A stretch of 64,000 bases of DNA from Phoenix dactylifera (lineage: Eukaryota; Streptophyta; Magnoliopsida; Arecales; Arecaceae). Numbering within the stretch: position 1 is the first letter of the stretch; every line of letters starts with the position of its first letter. The translations under genes were made by a program, and so were the position numbers. Below the pieces are notes generated by a model, which was not told where the DNA came from, did no database searches, and saw only the letters and a program-made list of their open reading frames with translations. Below, piece by piece: positions 47,801-60,500 of this stretch. Where the stretch lies: positions 7,834,745 to 7,898,744 of the forward strand of contig NC_052404.1 in NCBI RefSeq assembly GCF_009389715.1. The letters run 5' to 3'.

Positions 47801-50800
47801 GAGTTTGTTTAGTTGAATTCATCTCCTGGAAGTGGACCCTCTATGACTTCCCCAACTTCTGGTCCACTTTTATCAAACAAGCATATAATAAGGTTGAATG
47901 ACAAATTTCTTGTTTGCATTCCTCTTTGCTGACTGCTTCATATAAATTAAATTTCAGTTTGTAGTTTCATGTTTCCTAGGAAGGTTAAAATACTAGCATT
48001 GCTGTATGTTCATTGGCTGGTGTATACCTTACCATGAATTGGATTTTAGGGCATTATTGTATTCACAAGTTAAAAATAATAAAACGTTGTAAAAAATTAA
48101 AAAAATGGAATGGTAAAAAGTATGGTTTGCAATCTCGGTATCGAATCCTCTACTGGTACAATCTTGTATAGTGTCCTTATGACTAGTATGGGCGTTAGTT
48201 CGGCGTATTGATACTCGTATGCTCTCTGTATTGCGTATCGGTTCGGTACCGATACGATACGGTATGCCTAGTATGCACCGACTCGGACTGGTATGGCATA
48301 CCATACTAAAAAGTAGGAGTGTAATTGAGCTAAGCTTGATCGAGCCTAGATCTTAACAAGCTTGGCTTGAATTTAGTTTTGAGCCTAAAACTTGAGATCA
48401 AGCTTGGTTTAGTTATTACTGAGCCAAACATGTGCTTGTTGTAATCGGATTAATAACATTAAATGAGCTGAAACCATTTGAGCTTGTATCAAGCTTCTCT
48501 GTGAACTTGGTTCAAGCATGAAACAAGCTCAGTACAAACTTGAATCATGGCTAGGTTCAAGCTTGAACCAAGGATTAATCTAATTTGGACAATTCAAATA
48601 GCCCACAAATCAAAGCCTTAATCTTACCCTAAACGCCCAAAACATCAGCCAAATGATCTATTCCGATGGTTGATCACATGACACTTAAATATATACTACA
48701 TATGATACACTCAATTTCAAGCCTTATCTGGCCAAACTTTTTTCAGCCTACGAGCTGAGTTCATGCTTGGCTAAATCAACTTTTGATGAAGGCTAATCTG
48801 CTTATATTCAGGCCTTGCTTGAGCAAATGCAAGCTGCTTAAGAATTACTTGCATAATTTATATTTTGAATGAAAATTGGTGAAAATAAAAAGAAGCCATA
48901 TATGCTTATTTTCAAACTGGCAAGAGCCAATCGATGATTCAACAAATTATTTGTAATTTCTCTAGTTCTCGAGCAAAAATCATTTCTTGTATGATGACAC
49001 ACTACTTGAAAGCAAAGCATGTTAGCTCATCTACGTTCATAAATTACAGCAAGACATGCTTAGGTTGGAAAATTCATATATATGTACATATGTATGTATA
49101 TACGTAACCATATATGTATGCATCTATCCATTACTTTTGTTTCTCTTGCTTCTCCCATTTTCTTCTATCTGTTTGAAAGAAGTTAAAATGATAAATAAGC
49201 TGTTCAGCTTATCTAAGAGACATTTACTGCATGGATCAAACTAAGTCTCTACTAAACTATCCCGTATTCTGCCCAACTGACCTAACCACTAGTATGCCCT
49301 GTATGAATTTGGGTGATGGAAATAACACAGACATTTAAGCACGTCTTAGGGATGACCATAAGAGATGTTTTATATGTACTTTTCTAGCACAAATACTTGA
49401 TAATTTCCTTGATAAATAGAGAGAACCACTGCTTGCGTTTTGTAGAATTTCTTTTTGGAAATTGCGTTGGAGAGAGGTAGAAAATAGTCTTCATTAAATC
49501 TGTATCTGGATGGCTAAAAGTGCCAAAAGCAGATACCATCACTTTTGTAGGGCATATGGTTGAACCAGTGGAAGTGAGCATGGAGCACCAAGAAGTTTCT
49601 TGTTTTTTTTTTCTTTTTTTTTTTGCGCATGTTTATATGCACCCTTGAGAGTGATTCTTATCTTATGTTCATTCTGGGTTCGAATTCATAATTATTCTGT
49701 TACTAAACATAATTTATAAATAAATAAGGAAATAAGAAGATAATTCCGAAAGAGCCTTCTCTACTTTTTTTTTTTGTTGTATCTGGTAAGCAGGTTTACT
49801 TAGTATGGTGACATGTAAGCTGCTTCAAATGCTACTATCAAATGCTTGCAATTCCAGCAAATTTACTTTCACATCCTTCCAGATGCATCGTATTTTAGGA
49901 ACCAGATTGCCGACACTATTTTCAGGAGCAACTCTCCATTTTAAACTACTGTATGTTTACATAAGAACCAACATTTTGATCAATGAAATCTCTTTGGCAA
50001 AGTCGACGTTTCTCTTTTCAAAGTTTTATTAGAAATTGAAATTGCTTTTGGGTTTGTACGACGACCTTTGAGAAATTTGCTTTTCTGGTATTCTGTGTGA
50101 CATAAGTCATGGTTTGTGATTTTAGATTTCCCCACCCATGTATTTATCCATTCATTGTCTTTGATGTTTAAGAACTACTGGATTTTTTGATCATTATAAT
50201 ATTGTCCGCAGGCATATTCAATCCTTGCACAGTGTATACAATACTTTGAATTCACAATTAGCAGCAGCAGAGCAACTATCTCAATGCCTCTCAAAACAGA
50301 TGACCATGCTTAATATAAACTCACCTTCTGTAAAGAGAGCGAGTGTAACAACAGAATTATTTGAATCAATTGGTCTTGCTCATGAAGCTGATGCTTTCCA
50401 GTCTCCTGATACTAGAAGAATTGGCCTTGCTCCAGATTCTGTCAAGAGAATTTCACCATTAACATTTACTTCAAGCAATGAACGTCCTAGGAGAAGCACA
50501 TTGAGTGTTCTGAAGGGTTTTGAACCAGAAACTGCAAGGAGGAGGAGAGACTCATTGGATAAAGTAATGTCCAAATTTTATCTATTTCTTAACTCTTCAT
50601 GATGCATATGCTTGCTTGTTTTTAACCTATATCCTCTTCTGTTCTTTCCATGATATTGTTGAGATTCCTTCTGGACTAAATAATTATTCTTGTAGCTTCC
50701 ACCGTAATCCTTTAGTTATGTTCTGATCTAAACTTGGATACTATGACAAGATCTTTACCTTCATTTGCTTCTATCACTAGGGAGCAAGTAGTATGTAATT

Positions 50801-53800
50801 CTATGTAGCTCTAGCCAACCTAGCTGTATATGCTGTAGTATTCTTGTACTCCAAGAAAAGGTGATGAAATTAATGGAATGTTAAAGGAGTTGATGAAGAT
50901 GTATGAAACAAAATTTAAGGTTGCATAGTTTGAATTTGAGAGGTGTTTGTGGGTTTACCTTGAGACCTCTGGTAAAAATTTTATGATAGTTTGAACGTTG
51001 GTATTACCCTTTTTTCTATTATTAAGATAATATTATTAAGATATACAGCTTGCTTTATACAATGATAAATAGGTTTACTTGGTACAATTGTATCAGTTTG
51101 TATCATGTTGCTTGTTAAGTCACTGGTTGTATGCAATGTTTGAAGGAATACTAATGTGCAAGGTTGTTACATTTCAATACATGTGCTAAAATATACAGGT
51201 TTTTACTTTGCCTTAACAATTGCGATATATTATGTATTCTGATATAATGTAAGATGCATCAACACCTCAAAATCATGATAGCTGGAGGACCGTTCAAACA
51301 ATGATATGTCTAGCGCAACAAAGATTATGAAAGGGACCTAGATTTGTATTAAAGGTTTAGGGACAAGGAGGTAAGGCTTAACAATATTGAGAAAAGTTAC
51401 AAAAATAATATTTAATACTCCGCTACCAAATAATTTATCGATGTTTTTGTATGGAAATCAAATGAAGTTGATTAAATATTACACAGTTGTTTAAGCTTCA
51501 GTTTGATAAAGGTCACTCCTAAGCTAATTCATATGAAAAAGCCATAATAGTAATTATCAGTCATCATATTAAACCAGGAAGATGCTCTTGGAAGGAGTGG
51601 GGATTAATTACAACTAATATGATTCAGGACTTACCATTGAACTTATTATCTATTATGGAAGAGAAAGTCTGCAAATTTAACATGTCACTCTTGTAAGGAT
51701 AATATTGAGATCCTGTTCTGGTTTCTTTGTTCGAAGTCTGACTTGGAAACTTTTATAGTTCTCCAATTTCTTTTATAGTTCTTTTGAAACTTTAGAAGTT
51801 CTTATAATATGTTTAAAGTTTTGTAGTTATAAGGTAGAACAAATAAGAGGTTAAATAATTAACATTTTGCAGAGTTGGGCTAGTTTTGAGCCTCGAAAGA
51901 CCACTGTCAAAAGAGCGTCACAGCAAGAACGTTTAAGAGTCAATGCAATCAACCCTTTCAGGAAAACCAAGGAAGAATTTGATTCTCAAATGGAAGCACT
52001 TGCTATCATCCAGCAAAAAAGTAATGGAACTCCTGTATCTTCTTCCTCAGTCTCATCTGCAAGCAAGTTTCAGTCTCATGCATACACTCAAGGTAACTTG
52101 TTAAACTATGTAATTTCATAAAAATGTAAATTTAAAAAAATGATGAAAGTATCCACTGCCTAATCATGAGTCTGCTTATATATGGTTCCATATTTATTTT
52201 GTTCTGTAGGAAATCAAGAAAAGCCACTAAATCAAGCCTTCGAATCTCAATCAGGTTCTCTGTTCAAATGGGCAAAGGAATTGTCGGGGTCATCCCAAAC
52301 CCTGATATCAAAGTCTTATTCAAATCAGGAGACGCAGATAAGTACTCAACCGTTGACGTTGGTGGCCCCATCACCGTCACTATTCAGCCATGCCCAGAGT
52401 AATGAAAAGTTTGATTCACCTAACTGGGCAAGCATTGGAGTGGCTCGGATGGGGAGTCAGTCATCTTGGACTGCCAACTCTGTCTCAATCCCCAAAACAG
52501 TATCTAATATTCATGTAGGAACATCTACTCCTATGTCAACTTCTACGATATTCTCCAGCAGCATGTCGCCTGTGAAGGCCACTTTAACAGTGGAGGCAAA
52601 TGGTCAAGCAAGCAAGCAACTGAATCTGAGCACCAGAGAGGACAATCTGGCCAAGACATTCCCAGGAAACATGAAACAAGAGGCTATTTCTCCACAAAGC
52701 TTGTCTGCGTCATCAAAAGAAAGTAATATATCATCTCTTTCTTCTGTATCTTCCATCTGGTTTCCTGATGCAAGCCAAAGTACTGCTCAAACTGAGAAGA
52801 TAACAAGCAGAATCCAGTCAACTGAAACTGCTTCCACTGTTGCACCTCGGTCAAGAGCATCAGTTTCAACTTCTTCCTTACCTTTTTCATTTTCTGCTGC
52901 TCACACCTTGTCTAGTATTTCCACACCGACTGCACCATCCTTGGCACCCTCCATATTATCAGCTGTTGCTTTTGGAGAATCATCATTTAAAACTAATTCC
53001 ATAGCAGAAACTATTCAAGCAACTTCAGTGTCAGCGTCAACATTGGTTGCTTCTTGTCAGTCTTCTCTTTCTTCCAGTCAATCTCAGAAATTACTGTTTT
53101 CACTGCCTTCTATGTCATCTGCAGATAGGGAATCCTCTGCCCCTTCACATCCTAACGAGGCTAATTCTCTATCTGAACAAACTCCATCACAGGCGCCCAT
53201 AATTGAGGTTTCATCACACATGAGTAATGTTACTTCTAAACTTGAACCAGCTACATCACAGACAACTGCAAGCGAGGCTTCAGTTGGATTGGCTTTTGAT
53301 AAGAAACCCAGTTCGGTTCCAGCAACCAGTGGAAGCTTATCTAACACCCCACCTATGACACAAGCTGACCTGGCACCTCCTGTGAGCACCACGGCCATAG
53401 AAACCAATGGAGACTACTTGGATACTGTATCTCAAGAAGATGAAATGGAAGAGGAGGCTCCAGTCACAAGTAATGTGCTGAATTTTGGAGCTCTTGGTGG
53501 GTTTGGGCTTGGATCAACGCCACCTTCAAGTGCAGCTAAAACCAACCCTTTTGGTGGTTCAATTGTTGCAGCCAACACAAGCATTGCAAGCCCTCCTTTT
53601 ACTCTGACAGCAACTCCAGGGGAACTCTTCCGTCCCCCATCTTTAAATCTCCCATCTGCCCAACCAGTACAACCACCAGAATCATTGAGTTCAGGTGCAT
53701 TTTCTGGAGGTGGTTCTGGTGGATTTAGTGGGTTTGGACAACCGGCACAAATTGGAGCTGGACAGCAGGCACTTGGATCAGTTCTGGGTGCTTTTGGACA

Positions 53801-54899
53801 ATCGCGACAGCTTGGTGCTGGTGTACAGGGTTTTGGATTTGCTTCTGCAGGTGCTTTTAATGGTGGAGGATTTTCAGCAGCTGCTACAGGAGGGGGTTTT
53901 GCCTCTCTTGCTTCCAAGAGTGGAGGGTTTGCTGGTGCTGCTACGGGAGGTGGTTTTGCTGCTGTTGCCTCAACTGGTGGTGGCTTTGCTGGTGCTGCTA
54001 CAGGAGGGGGCTTTGCGGCTCTTGCTTCCAGTGGTGGTGGCTTTTCTGGTGCTGGTGCAGGAGGCTTTGCTGCTGTTGCCTCTGCTAGTGGTGGCTTTGC
54101 TGGTGCTGCTTCTACAGGAGGGGGCTTTGGAGGTGGTGGGTTCCCAGGAGGTAGGATATATGTGTTCTTATCGTCTGTAAGTGGTAGTCTAATTGATGAT
54201 CAAAGGGCATGTAAACTCATACCTGATTAGTCTTAGCAACTATCATCTGTTAAATTTGTTGTAATTTAGAAGTAGAACCCAGCTAAAAAGATCCTGCATT
54301 TCCATATTTAAGTACTTCAGAGTCCATGCTTGGGCCTAACAAGAATGATAAGATCCTTTTGTCTCATGCAGATTAATATCACAATAACTGAGTTACCTTT
54401 TGTATTCTTTATTTTATGTTGACATTAATTTTTCATTTCAATTTTGCAGATGTTTAGACTAAGTATTCTGCATTGCTGTATACTATGTTTCTGTGTTTTG
54501 CTACCCATAATGCTGGAATTGATATTTGGAATCCATTCTATTACAAATATAGCTAGGTCTAAATGTATCTCTCATGGAGTAGTGTAATTGCTTTCTTCAT
54601 TATCCCCCTAAAATGCATATTTCTGTGACCTAGTTTTGAGGAGGCAACCCAAGCCAAGCTGCACTTGTCGCTAAATTCTTAATTTACTCTTGCCATTTTT
54701 AGCTATACTCGAATCCCTGATGGTATGCCTGTTCCCAATTTAAAAACTAATTGACACTGAATTTTCTTCTTATGTTTGTATTGGAGCAGGTGGTTTTGGG
54801 GGCTTTAGCAGCAATCAGGCAGGTGGTTTCTCTGCATTTGGTGGAAACAGTGCTGCTGGAAGAACCCCTGCAGATATTTTGACACAGATGAGGAGATAG
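29891..54899 (+). CDS. NUP214: Nuclear pore protein NUP214, 18 exons
   Basis: Exons: 29891-30098, 30175-30383, 32352-32520, 32979-33125, 38349-38473, 39586-39698, 40398-40537, 42462-42624, 42723-42925, 43103-43923, 44375-44527, 44649-44706, 46931-47064, 47152-47276, 50212-50563, 51873-52092, 52210-54150, 54790-54899. The phases agree throughout and give 5,391 nt, about 1,796 aa, close to plant NUP214. NUP214 sits on the cytoplasmic face of the pore and helps mRNA export. Residues 1 to about 420 form the beta-propeller ([18 protein letters not shown]-like strands). A Ser-rich linker follows (exon 10), then predicted coiled coil (exons 11-15: [32 protein letters not shown]), a Ser/Thr-rich domain (exons 16-17) and a C-terminal FG domain (from about 53480) ending [10 protein letters not shown]. 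The start is the ATG in a GC-rich leader. Splice sites are my prediction; the large exon 17 and phase agreement make the model strong. Confidence 0.92.
34339..35380. mobile_element. hAT-like MITE, copy B, with internal extra sequence
   Basis: Starts TAAGGCTGCAAATAGGTC like copy A at 3460 and ends GACCCATTTGCACCC. The right half (35135-35375) aligns with 3715-3915 of copy A (GAATTTTTTAG, ATACATGGA, CAATCTTCTAT). Between about 34560 and 35130 lies some 450 bp with no match in copy A, either an insertion here or a deletion in A. The exact right edge is uncertain because no clear 8 bp duplication is seen. Confidence 0.6.
36160..36425. mobile_element. CGGTAC-rich MITE, copy 1 (NUP214 intron 4)
   Basis: Non-coding sequence dense in GGTAC, TACCGG, CGGTATC and GGTATGG words, with short inverted matches. 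The same family recurs at 45470-45665 and 48095-48310. Its ends are approximate. Confidence 0.45.
38885..39049 (+). mobile_element. Au-like SINE in NUP214 intron 5
   Basis: The text follows the Au SINE family of plants: AGCCTTTGCGCAATGGTAAG (Pol III box A region), then GGAGGTCACTTGTTTGAGAT (box B region), then TAGGTTGTGTACAT, a CCTCCCCAAACCTTGCAATG stretch, and GCACTAGGCTGCC followed by a T run. The flanks TGTATTTGTA and TGGATTTGAA are a possible imperfect target duplication. It is tRNA-derived, non-autonomous and in sense orientation in the intron. The family is recognised from memory of the consensus; the copy is diverged. Confidence 0.85.
39290..39500. repeat. Repeat-like segment with a GA-rich tract in NUP214 intron 5
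   Basis: Sequence with CGGTGGAACCGTCTCG and TTCGAGGCGTATC is followed by about 90 bases of GAGAG/GGGA text. It looks like a decayed element. No exon is predicted, because exons 5 and 6 join in frame without it. Confidence 0.35.
45470..45665. mobile_element. CGGTAC-rich MITE, copy 2 (NUP214 intron 12)
   Basis: ACCGATATGTAC, CATATCGGTACCGAA and CGGTATGCCCAACGG are of the same word family as 36160-36425. The end GTGAACCTTGG matches GCGAACCTTGG of copy 1. Non-coding. Confidence 0.45.
48095..48310. mobile_element. CGGTAC-rich MITE, copy 3 (NUP214 intron 14)
   Basis: TCTCGGTATCGAATCCTCTA, CGGTTCGGTACCGATACGAT and CGGTATGCCTAGTATGC are of the same family as 36160-36425 and 45470-45665. GGTATGGCATACC near the right end is palindromic. 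Confidence 0.45.
48313..48845. repeat. AAGCTTG-rich interspersed repeat in NUP214 intron 14
   Basis: GTGTAATTGAGCTAAGCTTG begins a stretch in which AAGCTTGG, GAGCCTA, TTGAACC and CAAGCTT words recur on both strands, typical of a common plant MITE-like repeat. The edges are approximate and no target duplication was found. Confidence 0.4.
53860..54150 (+). repeat. In-frame minisatellite encoding the NUP214 GGGF tail
   Basis: Within exon 17, DNA units of roughly 50-57 bp encode alternating [18 protein letters not shown] and variants, about five half-units in a row. Phe is spaced by Gly/Ala/Ser/Thr. Repeats of this kind can change length without breaking the frame. Confidence 0.85.
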
Positions 54900-57538
54900 T
54901 TAGATCATAATTAGTCAGAAAAATGTTTTGGAAGAATGGGTGATACAGGGTATTGGTGTACATAAAAATGTAGGATGTTTCATATTATCCATGAATTTCC
55001 ATCCTGTTCCTTGTTGCATTTAATATCCTTTACAAGAAAAGCTAAATGATGCTCCTCTTCTTTTTTTTAAAAAAAAGAATTGCTTTAACTCTATGATTAT
55101 CGGAGGTGGTCTCTCTCCCTCAATTTTATCAAAGAGTGAAGTGTTTTGGAGGAGTCTGATGTCATGAAATTAATGTGAAAGCGTGGTAGAAAGCAATATT
55201 GTGTAAACTTTCAAATATTTTGTTCATTGGCTCGAAATCATTTCATTCTTCAGCTTCTTATACTTTAACTAGCGTGTTTGTTTGTTATATCGAGCTTCTT
55301 TTTTCATATGATGGATTGTAATATAAATCAAATTGAACATGAAGTTGGTTTTATTTTTCATCTATGGTTGACAGTTGAAAACCAACATTCTAAAATCACT
55401 GGCATATCTGGTAATGGACGCCAGTGTTTTGAGCACAATGAAATGGTGCTTGATCTTTGTTCTCTGTTGCAATTTTGGGCAGTATATGGAAATTGTTTCT
55501 CATACCTTGTAGATTCATTTTGTATTTTGTCTGCTGAATCAGTGCTACTAGCCAAAGGACAAACAAGTTGCCCGCATAGTTAACCAGCACCATTACAGGA
55601 TACACCGTGCCAATTAGAAATATTCTTCCTTTTTAATTGTGATCATGCTGCTTAAGGTAGCAAACAGAAGACCAATAACGGCAGCATTGTTGTCTTACAG
55701 GGAAAAGGACTGATATTCAGGGTAAATCTGCGGTGATGGAAGGTATGGTATATGTATTTTTTTGTTGTAGGGTATGGTATATATTTCTTACCAAAGACTT
55801 TTTAAGTTATGGAGCAATTGATTGTAGTGGTTGATAGATATTGGGTAGTGAGGTAACTTTTAGTAGACTGCGTATATGTCAAGCATCAACATGGAAGAAA
55901 GTAGTCGGTGGTTACAACGAGCATTGTCTTTCTGATTGAATGTGATATGCTGTTTAGGTTGCGGCTAAAATCCAAAGATCGAACTTCATAGTCGACTTAG
56001 ATGACTCGGTTCTGTCGGCACCTCTTTGTTCATGGAGGAGGTCGAAAGTTCGATTCCTAGGTATTACTTAAGAACAAAAAAATCCATTTGGCAACCTTGT
56101 TGGGGCAAAAAAAGACTGGAGCTATGCTTTCGAGAATTCCTAAAAGGCCTCTAGAAGATGACTGTCGATTACAATTTCTGAGTACCTGTTTGCGTCTCAA
56201 GAGTTATATTTATGGATGCTGGCATCAATTTTATGGTCTGTGTGCGCTACAAAAGGGTACCCGTTGGTGACAGATGATTAGGGCTTTATTTCTCGACATC
56301 ATCAAAAAATAAACGTCGTTTTTAAATAACTTGGCGGTCCTCAAAAATGATTACTTTCAAGGTACTTTGCATTCATCATCGTGTTTCATATTTTTTTTGC
56401 TACATATTAGTCATCTTTTTTAATAGCTTATTGAAATTGAACTATTTGGTGGTCCAAGATGGTTGCCCTATAAGCTGGCAATACACGTTCCCGTGCATTG
56501 GTGGCCCAGGGAGGAGCCCGGACGCGTTGGAAGACCCAGACACGCTGGCGGACGTGGACTTCTCCGATAATATCTATTTTCTCCACCACCGCCCAGATAA
56601 CCAGCAAAATATAAAATTATATATCTACACGAACTTTCTTCGACTACCGATAATATCATTCTATTCTATCAAAATATGGATACTAATATTTATATCCATA
56701 TCTATAAAAAAAAATAAATATAAACAGATAATTATCCAATTCAAATATCCAGTTTTGTTTAAAATTCTATTTAATTTTGTATAACTCTCGCTAGCTCCGA
56801 AAAAAATAAATATTAACATGTCTTTTAACTTATATTACTTTTCATATAGTGATTCCTATGATTTGATGGTTTATAAAGTTTAATTATCTCATTTACATCT
56901 ATATTTATATCCAAACTATTAACTCATTTGTATCCTTATCTCTATAGATTTTAGCATATAATTAAATTCGTGGCCATTATAATCCCTTCTTTTTTTTTTT
57001 AATGATTACGGTCCTTTTTCAGCTCAACTACTTATCCCGCTAATGGTAGTCATCGAATCTTCCTCTGGGACAACCAACTCCTGTAGCAGACCAGCTGAGT
57101 CGCTGCCCAACGTGTATCTTCCCACTGATATTTATATCTTTTCTGTGCTAATAAGAATCCCAAATGCAATGATTAACGAATCGTGAATGGTGAATGGTGA
57201 ATCGGGAATCGTGAAGGAGCTGTTTAATCGCGCATCGGACTGGACAACTGTAGCTACGACCAGGAAGCGTGTCGGTCTAATTCGTACCTTTCTCGGCCTT
57301 TCAGCTAAAATCGAGGGCGGTATCTGTTGCTATCGGTGACAAGTGGGCGGCCCACCATGATATTAAATTAATTTCCTGTGGGGTGGGGTGGTCGCCCATC
57401 CGTTGCACAGCCGCACTCCTGCCAAATCCCAAGTCTAAATTTTCTTATCATATGCACTCAAAAAAAAAAAAAAAAAACACTAAAAAATTTCTTGATCGTA
57501 TGTAAACCCTAAACAGAACTCCATTGATAGACCACAAG
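54900..57538. other. Intergenic between NUP214 and ALKBH6
   Basis: The first few hundred bases are probably the NUP214 3' UTR. A tRNA-like segment lies near 55985-56075. The part at 56640-56940 is AT-rich and resembles 28440-28680. A GC-rich patch at 56450-56610 has a frame of no recognised domain. The last 180 bases lead into ALKBH6. Confidence 0.45.
55960..56075 (+). repeat. Possible tRNA-derived SINE fragment
   Basis: TTAGATGACTCGGTTCTGTC resembles a Pol III box A, and GTCGAAAGTTCGATTCCTAG about 50 bases later contains a good box B (GTTCGATTC). I cannot fold a full cloverleaf, so I do not call a tRNA gene. Confidence 0.3.
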
Positions 57539-60500
57539 ATGGAAGGGAAAGAAGAAAAGAGGTTGCAGCTGGACGACTTCATTGTGGGGACTCTACCCAC
57601 TCTTTATTACATCCCCAACTTCATCACAGAATCTGAGCAAGCCCAGCTTCTCCACCATGTAACATGTCTTCCTTCTTTGTATTTTTCCTAGGTTTCTATT
57701 CTCCTATCCTCTTTTTTCCCTGTGGGATTTTTTTTTTTTTTGATGTGGATATGGTATTTTCATAGATTTATGAGGGGCCAGCATCGAGATGGAAGTACTT
57801 GAAGAACAGGAGATTACAGAATTGGGGTACTTGTCTTTTGTGTTTCTTTATTTCTGCCGCCCAGAAGCTGAGATTATATATATGCTCGTTGCCTGACTTA
57901 ATGGTTCGTCTGCTTGTTTTTGTTGATGGTAGGTGGTGTGGTGCATGAGAAGGGCCTTCTGCCACAGGAATGTGAGTGGGAACTGTTTCCCTTATATATA
58001 ATGTAGATATGATGAAATTATTGATTTTATCGCGTTCTTTTCTCTATGGTTGAAACTTCCTGGTTATTCAATCACTGGCTCCACTTACCGTAATTTGACT
58101 GTAAAATCAATTGTTATATATTTTGTTAGTTCAGTGAAGCTTGGGGAATGGAGAAAGGTATTTGTTTCTAGGAGTGGACATTTATTGCAGTGAAGCTGTT
58201 TGTAGAATTGACCCAATGTCATTGATTGGATGATTCTTCTCTTGGTGTGTTTTGCATCTACTCAGGATGCTTATACAAGAATACTGGATTGGGGTCTTTC
58301 CATCTGCGCACACTATTTCATTGCAATTGGTCGAAAATTAGCTGGTGTAGGCTTTTAATTCAGAGATTTAAGAGGTCATGTGCTTGATGATTTTAAAGGA
58401 ACACAAGCTGAGTTGCCACTGCTCCCCTTTGTTACTTGTGGCACTTCTTATAATTGATGGATGCATTGTTGCAAGTCTTATTAGAGTATTGAAGTGCCTA
58501 GCGTTAATACAGCTGGCTCCTTTAAAGCACTACTGTGCTAGGTCGTGACATGATATTTGACATTAAAATTGTCATCTCTTATAGTTTCAGTTAGAGGCTG
58601 AGAATATAACGGCTGTCGCATTGCCACTTTATTAGTCTTGGATTTAACATTCGCTTGTGCTGCAATCATGAGCCAGTTGAGAATACTTGAGGCATGAATG
58701 ACAAGATAAAAGATTCATCATGTTAAACTAAGTATGGTGCTGGATCAGGGGAAGAATGAAACAATCTAAACCGTTCTGTGATCATTAACTGGATGACTGT
58801 ATCTTATTCGGCTAAACAGAATTTTATCTTGGTCTGTTGCTTCTTCACTTGTTGAATACTTGAAGCACAGTCTGACCATTCAGTTGGCTGATCTTTTTGT
58901 GGGTCATTTTTTTGGAGTCTATATATTTTTAGGTTTATATTTTTAATGTAAATCTTAAATACTTAGTTTTATCATAAGTTTAAAATCATGCTTTTTGCTT
59001 GTGCAATTTTGAAGCCTTTTGCTATATAAAATTATTAACTTAACTTCATCTTCCAGAAATTCGCTATCAATCTGCCTCAACATTTTCATCACTTCATAGG
59101 CCCATGTGAGTACACACTCTTTTAATGCCAAAAATTAAAATTCTAAAATTCACCAAATTTATAGTTTCTTTGCAAAATCTTTAAGTGACTCTCAGCAGCT
59201 TGTGGCAATCATGTACCATATTGAAAATCTTTAATTGCAACATCATACTACGGTGCATGTCAGAGTCATAGTAAGAAATCTCTGTGGTTTTTTTCAGAAA
59301 TCTCATGATGTTTTCTGAGACTTGGCAAAAAGGATTGGAACCCAAGAACTACTGAAAAATAATTTAGTTTCTTCATTACAGAAATATAACTAAAATAGAT
59401 TCAATATAGTTCTGTATATTTGAAAAACTCTCAAAATGTTCCTTTGCTGAAAAGGCCTATGAACAAGATCTGTTACTATGGTTAGAACAGCAGAGTGGTG
59501 CAGTATAGTTTCATAGCTATCATATGCTAAAATGCTTATGCAGTTCCATCGATTTATGAGGTGTTTGTTTTTCAAGTTAGTTACAATGGGAAGTTGCATG
59601 GCCTGAAGTCAGGTTGGGTCTTAGCTTGGATGGTTTGGTTTCTTTGTAACTCATTCAGCTGGGTTCGGTCTGCTCAGGTTTGGCTGGGACAGGGCAGGTT
59701 GGGTCAATTTGGTTCCAGTCAGGTTTGGATGATTTAGGCCCATTGAAAACCTCATTCCTAAAGTTTCCTACTTCGCCAAGCTTGAATTTGACTCCACCTT
59801 CTCAAATTCAATATGATAAAGTTGAGGGATTTTCGAAGTTTTCATTTTGGACAATTAAAACAAATAACAAGATGTGACACTACCAATAAATTTCACTTAA
59901 GTGCCCTGAGTTATGATAAACAAATGTTCCCTTTCCATAGATTTTTAGTGTGTATGTCGATTATGTAAGCTAATTACAGCTCATGCTTTTGAAGGACCTT
60001 TGTAGCTTCAGGTATGATGTCATGTGGTTTGCAGTCTGTATCCTACTTTCTCAACCTTTTTTTCCCTTTTCTTTTTTTTGCTTTTTTTTTTTTGCAGTGC
60101 CTCCCTGGCTTACAAAGATTACTCAAAGAATATGTCAACAAACAGGGTTGTTTCCATCACCAATAAACCATGTGCTCATCAATGAATACCTTCCTGATCA
60201 AGGGATCATGGTTTGTATCCAGACTTTAAACTCTCTTCTTGCTGCATTTTTCAGGCCTTGTTTCTTGTTTTCATTAGCATCTGGCTAATAATGGGAGCAT
60301 TTACATCTATCCTGCTATCCAGCTTCACCAAGACGGCCCTGCCTATTTCCCCGTTGTGGCAATTTTATCTCTGGAATCGCCTGTTATGATTGATTTTATT
60401 GCCCATCCAAGATTGAGAGAAGATTCTGCTACTTGTACAGTTGCAGCTAAAGCTGAGACAAATGGCTCATTGGGTGAGTCATTATGCAGACCAGATGTTC

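Noticed and set aside
53432..53917. 161-codon Pro-rich minus-strand frame within NUP214 exon 17
   Set aside because: It is the complement of Gly-rich FG codons; the + strand frame is supported by splicing phase and homology.
56347..56784. 145-codon frame between NUP214 and ALKBH6
   Set aside because: The GC-rich middle is short and both ends run into AT-rich repeat; no domain recognised.
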